From: JAAYCI01 sp964371725
GTDB taxonomy: Bacteria; Bacillota; Clostridia; Oscillospirales; Ruminococcaceae
DNA: 11,127 bases
Direction of reading: 5' to 3'
Assembly (NCBI GenBank): GCA_964371725.1
Contig: CAYJNQ010000052.1
Span: forward strand, 1 to 11,127
Shown piece by piece: positions 1 through 6,059 of this stretch; positions within the stretch are counted from its first letter, which is position 1, and every line of letters begins with the position of its first letter. The notes under the pieces are model-generated. The model ran no database searches and was not told the origin of the DNA. It worked only from the letters and a program-made list of their open reading frames with translations. Both the position numbers and the translations under genes were made by a program.

Positions 1-92
1 CCTGTGGCAAACGCCGTTAACGGCAAGCTCACCAAAAAGGTAAAGGCCAACAGTGCGCTTAGCACACGCCACAATCTCGTTTTGTTTTTCAT
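1..92 (-). CDS. Partial surface protein, signal peptide end (paralogue of the 854-5164 gene)
   Basis: Only the first 30 codons and two bases of the next are inside the window; the gene runs off the left edge. Start is ATG at 92-90, preceded by AGAAGGAGAG, a strong ribosome binding site. The visible residues form a classical Sec signal peptide: a basic N-terminus (MKNKTRLWR), a hydrophobic core and a likely signal peptidase I site near AFA-TG. It matches the N-terminus of the protein encoded at 854-5164 at 26 of 30 positions; the differences are S/T, K/R, F/L and V/A. Upstream DNA is also homologous between the two genes, so this is a tandem paralogue on the same strand. Secretion is well supported. 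The mature function cannot be judged because the rest of the gene is missing. Confidence 0.85.
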   Translation of the reverse strand, partial: MKNKTRLWRVLSALLAFTFLVSLPLTAFAT

Positions 93-128
93 GACTGCTC
101 TCTCCTTCTAAATAAATGTATTCGTTTT

Positions 129-142
129 CAGGAATCCTCCTG
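129..142 (-). promoter_or_regulatory. Conserved small hairpin in the 5' leader, copy A
   Basis: CAGGA-GGAT-TCCTG on the minus strand can fold into a 5-bp stem with a four-base loop between the predicted start of transcription and the ribosome binding site. The same hairpin occurs at 5210-5223 before the paralogue, with loop GAAT. Conservation of the arms suggests an mRNA element, for example for stability or regulator binding. That is inference. Confidence 0.4.
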
Positions 143-171
143 TGTGATTACCCCTTCTGTGGTATGTGTCT

Positions 172-204
172 ATTATACACATCCAAGGTTACATCAGGGT
201 TACA
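172..204 (-). promoter_or_regulatory. Promoter with tandem response-regulator-like sites, copy A
   Basis: The minus strand has a perfect -10 box TATAAT (177-172). No -35 consensus lies 17 bp upstream. Instead there are two direct repeats, GTTACA at 188-193 and 199-204 on the plus strand (TGTAAC on the coding strand), 11 bp apart start to start. The nearer one is 10 bp from the -10. The identical arrangement stands at 5252-5284. One-turn direct repeats overlapping a weak -35 are typical of activators of the OmpR/PhoB winged-helix family. Predicted transcription starts near 165, giving a leader of about 70 nt. Promoter position is well supported; regulator identity is inference. Confidence 0.7.
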
Positions 205-793
205 TGACAATTCAACTTTCATCGAAGTTCTGTTCTTTTTTATCTAGTAAAATAGTATGAATTTTTATGAAACAACGTGTTTACGCAATTTGTTTATTTC
301 TGGCGTTCTCACCATTTGGCCAACCCTGTGCATTTCACCGAATAACAACGGCCACATTTCGTGAGAATGCACAAAATTGACTTTACCTCTCTATTTTCCT
401 CACATTTCCTTTTCTTTCTTTTTCGGCATGGTGCCCGGAAAATTGCACCCATTGATAAGAAGATTGTCATTTTAACGTATTTGCGTTTTAATTTTCTTTT
501 CCTTGCATTTTCCTTGTTTTAGGTTCTGGTTGATTATCTCATTTTTTTATGAAATCCGTGTGAAGTTTTGTTCATTTTTATGTGTTAAGCTCTCATTTTA
601 TCTCCCATATTCCACCCTTGCAAAATTCGACTTTCTCCACCTTTCATGTCACTTTATTTCAAACGTAGCACAGAAGTAACTTGATGGGATAGCATGATAT
701 TCCAGTATTAGCACAAAAGAAACCAAGCCGTTCTTGCTTTTTGGCATAAAAACAGCTCAAAACCACCCAATTTCAACCCCGTGTCAACACAAC
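205..793. other. Long AT-rich non-coding upstream region, copy A
   Basis: No convincing gene lies in these about 590 bp between the promoter of the partial gene and the terminator of the next. It aligns along most of its length, with few gaps, to 5285-5830, upstream of the paralogue. The best block is 304-380 against 5384-5460, ungapped, 61 of 77 bases identical by hand count. It also holds the triple TAGCAC-type motif at 666-720. Length and conservation suggest a regulatory region or an unrecognised RNA. The alternative is a recent duplication not yet diverged. I see no start codon with ribosome binding site and open frame shared by the two copies. Confidence 0.6.
666..720. repeat. Three TAGCAC-type direct repeats, copy A
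   Basis: Plus-strand copies are TAGCACAGAAG at 666, TAGCATGATAT at 690 and TAGCACAAAAG at 709, spaced 24 and 19 bp. The paralogue's upstream region has TAGCACAAAAG, TAGCACAATAT and TAGCACAAAAG at 5746, 5770 and 5789, with exactly the same spacing. They may be repeated sites for a DNA-binding protein, or part of a second distal promoter. They lie about 490-540 bp upstream of the TATAAT promoter. Confidence 0.5.
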
Positions 794-829
794 AAAACCC
801 CTTGCGAAAATAACTTCGCAAGGGGTTTT
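794..829 (-). terminator. Intrinsic terminator of the large surface-protein gene
   Basis: A perfect 15-bp stem (794-808 with 815-829) encloses a six-base loop (809-814). On the minus strand the stem ends in GGGGTTTT followed by GTTGT, a U-rich tail. It begins 25 nt after the stop codon of the surface-protein gene. A run of T on the plus strand (826-830) means it could also work in the other direction, but no plus-strand gene needs it. Confidence 0.85.
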
Positions 830-853
830 TAAACTGTGTGTTCTTGCCGGCTC

Positions 854-3800
854 TTAGGCACGGGCACCGGTTTCGTCTTCTTCGTCTTCCACGCGTTTTT
901 TGCGGGAAAGAATCATGGTAAGCACTTGGATAAGTGTTACGATGGCAAAGAAGATGGTCCAGTTGTCGAACAAGGTCATCGGTAAGGTAAGGTCTTGTGT
1001 CAAGATGAACAGCACAATGGCACCAATCATGGGGATGATGCTGAACAGGCGGAAACCACCTTTGCGTTTGAGGCGCGTGTTGTCTTCGTCTTCACTGCGC
1101 TGTGCGTGTGCGTTCTCTTCGTCTTCTTCTTTGGCTTTCTTATTCACAAAGTAGCCAATGAGAAGCGAAATGCTCATGAGACCGGTTACCACGGTGAGCA
1201 AGAGGTCTACGAGCGACCAAGAGCCACCAAAATCGGCAAGCGGTACTTCTGTGTCGCCGATGTCCAGCGTAACATCTTCCGCGGCGGCTGCCAAGGGAAT
1301 GTCAGCGTCGGGCAAATCGAGCACGAGCGCTGCGGGCGCGGCCGGGGCCGCCACAGGGGCTAGCACGGCTGCAGGCGCTGCCGGGGCCACGGCCACGGGG
1401 GCTGTTGTGGCCGGCGTCGTGTCAACCGTGCCACCAACTCCGTCGCCGTCGTCGGGCGGGGTGGTGTCGTCCACGGGCGGGGTGGTGTCTTCATCGTCGG
1501 GGGTGACCACCGGGGCGGCTGTAATGGTAAAGTCGCCGGGAACGGAAACGATGGTGTAGTTGCCGGCATCGTTGCCTGTAAGGCCTGTCACTTCCAGCAC
1601 GTCGGCATAGCTGCCTGCGGCTTCATCGTTGTTTGTGCGTGTAACGGTTGGCGCCACATCATCATCGCCCATTATCGTTCCGCCCGTTAGGCTTGCGGTA
1701 AAGCTTGGGTCGGCTTCGCCGGCCACTTTGCTTGCGTCGGCCACTGTGTAGGTAAGCGGAATGGGGGTGATGTTGAGGGTTGCGGTGTAGGCGTTTGTTT
1801 GAGATTTGGCCGCTGTTGCCTCATCGGCATTTACGGGCTCGCCTGCTTCGTTCAGCACCAGCACCTTGAAGGGCACGGTGTATTCGCCCACATTCTCGCT
1901 CGGGGTGGTGTATTCGGTGGCAGAGAAAGACTCTGTTTCTTCATCCCAGAAACGAACACCGATTTCTGCAGCGTCGCCCAGATAAAACCAGCCTTCATTG
2001 GCTAAGTTCAAGATGTAGAGGATTCCCTCTGTTCCCATCTGCCGCCACACATCCTCTGCGGTGATGGTGAAAGCCGCGTCATCGTATGGTTTTTCATTTT
2101 CATAGTCTCTGGCAGAGCGCACCTGGAAGTCGTTGTAGTTCTCGTAAATATAATAGTTGTCTAGGTTGATTTGGTCCTCCGGGTAAGCAAAGCGCATGCT
2201 GTGGTCGCCACTTTCCAAAGTATACAGCTCATTCAAAGCAGGCAGCATTTGAATGGAGGGGCTTGTGTAGGCGAAATTGCTAACCAAACCCACTTCTTTG
2301 TAATCATCCAGCTCCAAGAATGGGGTTTCTTTGTTCTGTATCCTTGGAACGTTGGCCACACCTTCTTCATTTTCATCACTTCCATTGTACCATGAATACA
2401 CAGAGGCGGAAGCTCTATCGTTCGGGAGGCTTGTTTGAATGAAGTAGGGCTCTCCACTATAGGCACTTGTAACGAATGGGAAATTGGAACCGGTGATGGA
2501 AACAGCACCATTTGCACTCATGAGAATGGGGCGTGGGTATACAGCCATGTAAATGTTGCCAATCAGCGCCTCCCCGTCACTTCCCAGAACCGGGCTTCTC
2601 TCTTCGCCCTCACCTGCCAACACTTGATATGTCATCACATATCTTTCGATGTGCTCTTCCGTTAAATAGTCGACGGATTGCGGGTCGTCCACTGTCCAGC
2701 GAACCTCTGCGGGGATGGCATAGGCATAGGTATCCGCCCCGTATCCAACTTCGCCCATGTCTACAATATCAATGGAAAGGTTTGGATACAATGCCTCATT
2801 TTTATAAGTGGGGTTTGCGCTCAAAAACGCTTTCCGTATGTCGTTTGTATCCTCTTCATTGTTCGAATTGGTCACTTCCAACCCTTGCATGTCGTACACT
2901 TTTCTGAACTCTATGTCGAAGTAATCAAGCGCTGTTTCTCTTTCAATTTCTTTCTTTGTAAACGTCATCGGCTCTGAAAAGTTCATTTCGCCAATTTCTT
3001 CCGACGTATACTGTGCTCCGTCACTGCCTTCCCAGAAATACACGTGTGTCAGTGTATCCGCCGGCAGTTCCGGAATTGAGTGCACACTCAGCACGGCGTT
3101 ATTTTCAAGCATAAAGCCTGTTCTAAGCACGGTTTCGTCGGCCCCGTCCACAAATGTCACTTCATAGCTTAGCAGTGGATAATAACTGCTTGCTGCGCGC
3201 GGAGAGGTGTTCGAAGCCACAGAAGCATACCGGCTGTTTGTTTCGTCCCAGTAAATCCAAAGGGTGGTGCTGGCACCCCCGTTTGTCACGGCCCCAAAAT
3301 GCACGCCGTCATCAAGCGTCTCGCCGGAAAAGGCTTCATACGCCTCCTCTGTCTGCGGCAACAGGGTGTTCATCAAAACCGTTTTGGGTGTATAGCGAGA
3401 CTCAATCAGGTTGCCCGAGGCACGGCTTGTATACATATTCACTTCATACAATTCCAGATCCGCTATTTCATAAACGCCCTGCCCCAATTGGTCCGACGTG
3501 GCGCGGAAGCGGAATTTGCCCGAAGTCATCCCGGGTGCGGGCGTATAGTCTACCACATACACACCATTTTGCAAAACAGGGGTAAGCGTGGTAACGGTGT
3601 ACCAGCCGGGATTGCTGTATTGAGAATGAAGCACCTCCATTTGCACATTTTCATGCGTATCATCCAGTGCCGTGACGGAAATCTTCTGCGCATCTGCATC
3701 GAATTCTGCCATCACCGGGAGTACCGGCTGTTGAATGTTGGCGGAAATGCTGAAATTGATGTCGATATAAGTAGATGAACCGTTTGGTTTTTTGAACGTA

Positions 3801-5164
3801 GCCCGAACATACTTATTGGGGCCACTTAAGAAGTTATCATAATTGAATTCGTAAACACCAACGGCTTGTGAGCCATCGGCCGCAACCGTGGTTGTGCTGC
3901 TTTGCGAAACATTGGCCGACAAATCACCCAGCGATGTTATCACTGTGCCCGGCGCTTCCGGGTTGGGTGTAACCGTTATGGTAAGGGTCTCTGTTAAACC
4001 GTCGGCAGACAGGGCACTTTGGATGTCGTACTCGATGAAAGGTGTATAGATGGCATAGATATTGGTGTCGGCAGACGGCATCTCAAATTTGCCATTTTCA
4101 TCCAGTGTCACCGGCGTGATGGTGGTGCCGCCATCGTTGGAGGTTCCCCATCCGGCAAAGAAGGCGCTGGTTAAATCCGCAACATCGGGCAATTCAATGG
4201 CTTCGCCCTCTTGGTAATCCCGTGTGTTATAACTTGGGGACGTGAATGGTTTTTGAACATTCAGTGCATGCACCGAACTGCTAAACATTTTTGTATAGAA
4301 GCTAAGGGTATACTCTTGCGGTTCCGGGGTAGGTGCATCGGCATGTGAGGCAAGTGTATTGGCATAGATGGCATACAAACCCATGTTGTTTGAAAGTGCA
4401 TCGCGTGAAAACACGAGAGCTTCGCCGTCTTTTGCGTTCTGCTCGCTGCTTGCCCAGCCGGTAATAGCAGGTTCCGTGCTTGCCACGGGAAGCGCTGAGC
4501 TGTCCACTGTACCATCTGCGTCAATGCTTATGTTCACAGAAGCTCCGCCTTCGTAACGGCCATCGGCATTCAAAACATACGGTGTCACCGCTATCACGGT
4601 GGGGTCTGCCGTTTCCTCGCTCGGAATTTCGGTTTCAAACAGGGTTATCGTTGTGTTTTCCGTTACAGTTCCCGGGAAAACATAAGCGGTCGTGCCATCT
4701 GCCGTCGCCGTCCACTGATACCCTGTATGCAATGTGTGGGTGGGCAAGGGATACGTGCCGTCGTCGGCCACGTTCACGGTTTCAACGGCAGAACTGCCAT
4801 CTTTTAAGGTCACATTGTAGTGAACACTCAAGCCCGCTTGCGGGATCGTCGTTTCAAAAAGGGCAATCGTTGTGTTGTCTGTTATGGTCGGGAAGGCAAA
4901 CGCCTCTGTGCCGTTTTCTGCCGCCGTCCACTGATAGCCCGCCTGCGGGATATAGGTGGTCGGCGCCGGGCTAACTGCGCCCGTTTCCACCACCACCTCT
5001 TCCGTGCCGGTGCCACCGTTCGCATAAGTCATATTGTAGGTGACGGTATGGGAGCCAAGTGGTTCCTCCCCTCCCGTAGCAAACACCGTCAGCGGCAAGC
5101 TCACCAAAAAAGTGAACGCCAACAGCGCACTGAATACACGCCACAATTTCGATTTGTTTTTCAT
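854..5164 (-). CDS. Very large secreted surface protein with MBG-type domain and three-helix C-terminal membrane anchor
   Basis: This 1436-residue protein starts at ATG 5164-5162 behind AGAAGGAGAG and stops with TAA. Residues 1-30 are a Sec signal peptide. Residues about 38-108 and 112-180 are two tandem copies of a beta-rich repeat, each with GYQWTA and a D/E-N-T-T-I segment resembling Listeria-Bacteroides (InlB B-type) repeats. Related GW...YAIY segments follow near 234-267 and 336-373. The long middle part (about 380-1130) is Ser/Thr- and acid-rich and I do not recognise it. About 1133-1214 matches the MBG_2-type domain (ADPSFTA ... GNYTI ... FTIT). A low-complexity TPPVDD and Pro/Ala linker follows. 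From about 1307 (VPLADF) come three hydrophobic segments at about 1315-1338, 1371-1390 and 1401-1420, separated by charged loops, with a charged tail. No LPXTG sortase signal is present. The likely role is adhesion or envelope function. That is inferred from architecture; no enzyme motif was seen. Confidence 0.9.
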   Translation of the reverse strand: MKNKSKLWRVFSALLAFTFLVSLPLTVFATGGEEPLGSHTVTYNMTYANGGTGTEEVVVETGAVSPAPTTYIPQAGYQWTAAENGTEAFAFPTITDNTTIALFETTIPQAGLSVHYNVTLKDGSSAVETVNVADDGTYPLPTHTLHTGYQWTATADGTTAYVFPGTVTENTTITLFETEIPSEETADPTVIAVTPYVLNADGRYEGGASVNISIDADGTVDSSALPVASTEPAITGWASSEQNAKDGEALVFSRDALSNNMGLYAIYANTLASHADAPTPEPQEYTLSFYTKMFSSSVHALNVQKPFTSPSYNTRDYQEGEAIELPDVADLTSAFFAGWGTSNDGGTTITPVTLDENGKFEMPSADTNIYAIYTPFIEYDIQSALSADGLTETLTITVTPNPEAPGTVITSLGDLSANVSQSSTTTVAADGSQAVGVYEFNYDNFLSGPNKYVRATFKKPNGSSTYIDINFSISANIQQPVLPVMAEFDADAQKISVTALDDTHENVQMEVLHSQYSNPGWYTVTTLTPVLQNGVYVVDYTPAPGMTSGKFRFRATSDQLGQGVYEIADLELYEVNMYTSRASGNLIESRYTPKTVLMNTLLPQTEEAYEAFSGETLDDGVHFGAVTNGGASTTLWIYWDETNSRYASVASNTSPRAASSYYPLLSYEVTFVDGADETVLRTGFMLENNAVLSVHSIPELPADTLTHVYFWEGSDGAQYTSEEIGEMNFSEPMTFTKKEIERETALDYFDIEFRKVYDMQGLEVTNSNNEEDTNDIRKAFLSANPTYKNEALYPNLSIDIVDMGEVGYGADTYAYAIPAEVRWTVDDPQSVDYLTEEHIERYVMTYQVLAGEGEERSPVLGSDGEALIGNIYMAVYPRPILMSANGAVSITGSNFPFVTSAYSGEPYFIQTSLPNDRASASVYSWYNGSDENEEGVANVPRIQNKETPFLELDDYKEVGLVSNFAYTSPSIQMLPALNELYTLESGDHSMRFAYPEDQINLDNYYIYENYNDFQVRSARDYENEKPYDDAAFTITAEDVWRQMGTEGILYILNLANEGWFYLGDAAEIGVRFWDEETESFSATEYTTPSENVGEYTVPFKVLVLNEAGEPVNADEATAAKSQTNAYTATLNITPIPLTYTVADASKVAGEADPSFTASLTGGTIMGDDDVAPTVTRTNNDEAAGSYADVLEVTGLTGNDAGNYTIVSVPGDFTITAAPVVTPDDEDTTPPVDDTTPPDDGDGVGGTVDTTPATTAPVAVAPAAPAAVLAPVAAPAAPAALVLDLPDADIPLAAAAEDVTLDIGDTEVPLADFGGSWSLVDLLLTVVTGLMSISLLIGYFVNKKAKEEDEENAHAQRSEDEDNTRLKRKGGFRLFSIIPMIGAIVLFILTQDLTLPMTLFDNWTIFFAIVTLIQVLTMILSRKKRVEDEEDETGARA

Positions 5165-5209
5165 CCTTGAACTCTCCTTCTAAAAATCTAAAATGAATGT
5201 ATCCGTTTT

Positions 5210-5223
5210 CAGGAATTCTCCTG
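5210..5223 (-). promoter_or_regulatory. Conserved small hairpin in the 5' leader, copy B
   Basis: CAGGA-GAAT-TCCTG on the minus strand is the counterpart of the hairpin at 129-142. It lies in the same place, between the predicted transcription start and the ribosome binding site of the large surface-protein gene. Only loop bases differ between copies. Confidence 0.4.
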
Positions 5224-5251
5224 TGCGATTACCCGCATGTGGTATGTATCC

Positions 5252-5284
5252 ATTATATCTGCCAAAAGTTACATCCGGGTTACA
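5252..5284 (-). promoter_or_regulatory. Promoter with tandem response-regulator-like sites, copy B
   Basis: The -10 box is TATAAT (5257-5252, minus strand). GTTACA repeats stand at 5268-5273 and 5279-5284 on the plus strand, again 11 bp apart and 10 bp from the -10, as in copy A. The sequence 17 bp upstream of the -10 (ACCCGG) is not a -35 box, so the promoter probably needs an activator. Predicted transcription starts near 5245, about 80 nt before the ATG of the large surface-protein gene. Surrounding bases differ between copies while the hexamers, the spacings and the -10 are unchanged, which argues for function. Confidence 0.72.
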
Positions 5285-5830
5285 CCAAGACCTTGTTTTT
5301 GCCAATTTTCGGTGTACTTTCATCCGCTAAATGGGTACAGTTTTTTTATAAAAAACCTATACACGTCATTTTCTTGCTTTCTGCGTTTTCATCATTTGGG
5401 CAACTCTATCCATTTTTTCGAATAAGAGCTGCCGCATTTCGTGAGGATGCACAATAATGATTTTTTCGGTTTCTCCTCCTCGCATTTCCCTTTCCTTTAC
5501 AGCCGGCCTATTCCCCGGCAAAGCATCCGCATCGACAAAGTAATTTAAATTAACACGAATTTATGTTCTAATTTTTCGTTTTCAAATTCTCTTTGTTTTT
5601 GGATACAGGTTATTTTCTCATTTTTTTGTAAAAATTATGTGAAAATTTGTCCAAATTTACGTGTAAGATTTCCGCTGTTTTCCGGTACATTTCACAACTG
5701 CAACCTTCAACATTTCACAAGATTCATGTCACTTTCGTGTAAATATAGCACAAAAGAAACCAAAACATATAGCACAATATTTCAGTGTTAGCACAAAAGT
5801 AATTATAGGCTTCTGTTTCTTTTGCCCCAA
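5285..5830. other. Long AT-rich non-coding upstream region, copy B
   Basis: This stretch lies between the surface-protein promoter and the valS terminators and is homologous to 205-793. It contains a 39-codon open frame on the minus strand (5485-5366) with a good ribosome binding site. The paralogous copy has stop codons in that frame and the base changes are not concentrated at third positions, so it is not counted as a gene. Within it, TTGTGAAATGT occurs twice, 23 bp apart, on the minus strand (about 5688-5722). No other structure was recognised. Confidence 0.6.
5746..5800. repeat. Three TAGCAC direct repeats, copy B
   Basis: TAGCACAAAAG at 5746, TAGCACAATAT at 5770 and TAGCACAAAAG at 5789 on the plus strand, spaced 24 and 19 bp as in copy A at 666-720. 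On the minus strand the first unit reads TGCTATATT, which resembles an extended -10 (TGnTATAAT), so a distal promoter here is a second possibility. The equivalent in copy A (TGCTACGTT) is a poorer match. Confidence 0.5.
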
Positions 5831-5850
5831 CCCCCAGCAGCACCACCCAA

Positions 5851-5896
5851 AAAAGCGAAGCGCGAAACGGTGGGAACACATCCCGTTTCGCGCTTC
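5851..5896 (-). terminator. Second intrinsic terminator downstream of valS
   Basis: A perfect 14-bp GC-rich stem (5857-5870 with 5883-5896) has a 12-base loop. On the minus strand it is followed by GCTTTTTT, a good U tract. It lies behind the first valS terminator (5925-5952) and in front of the surface-protein upstream region. Together the two would block read-through from valS into that locus. ACTTTT on the other side could make it bidirectional. Confidence 0.8.
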
Positions 5897-5924
5897 ACTT
5901 TTCATCTTCTTGTTCTTTGCCACA

Positions 5925-5952
5925 TAAAAAGGCGACCCACATGGGGCCGCCT
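5925..5952 (-). terminator. Intrinsic terminator of valS
   Basis: On the minus strand a 9-bp stem with one G-U pair (5952-5944 with 5938-5930) closes the loop CATGT and ends in TTTTTAT. It lies about 110 nt after the valS stop codon. Confidence 0.82.
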
Positions 5953-5988
5953 CAGGCCGTCAATCAAGCACCCATCGCGTCGTCAGAC

Positions 5989-6012
5989 TGCAAAATGCCG
6001 CGGCAGTTTGCA
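5989..6012. repeat. 24-nt near-perfect palindrome after valS
   Basis: TGCAAA, one base, the self-complementary TGCCGCGGCA, one base, then TTTGCA: 11 of 12 base pairs match. It sits in the 3' untranslated region of valS, between stop codon and terminator. Eighteen of its bases (TGCAAAATGCCGCGGCAG) recur in inverted orientation at the right edge of the window (11110-11127). It could be a regulator binding site, an RNA hairpin or a dispersed genomic repeat. Confidence 0.6.
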
Positions 6013-6059
6013 CCCCAACAACACAATGGGCGCCTTATGGATATTTCGCAGGGGTTCTA

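Noticed and set aside
857..1250. Sortase-type (LPXTG) cell-wall anchor
   Set aside because: No LPXTG-like motif is found ahead of a single helix and basic tail. The PLA motif precedes three separate hydrophobic segments.
1158..1559. Plus-strand Ser/Ala/Gly-rich frame opposite the Pro/Ala linker
   Set aside because: It is an artefact of the GC-rich low-complexity codons of the surface protein linker on the other strand.
5197..5457. 86-codon plus-strand frame in the upstream region
   Set aside because: It runs antisense through the predicted promoter, has Phe/Ser/Tyr-rich composition typical of AT-rich non-coding DNA, and has no open counterpart in copy A that I can see.
5366..5485. 39-codon minus-strand frame (MRGGETEK...) with an AAGGAAAGGG ribosome binding site
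   Set aside because: The aligned copy upstream of the partial gene has TGA right after the ATG and a TAG four codons into the frame, and substitutions are not biased to third positions.
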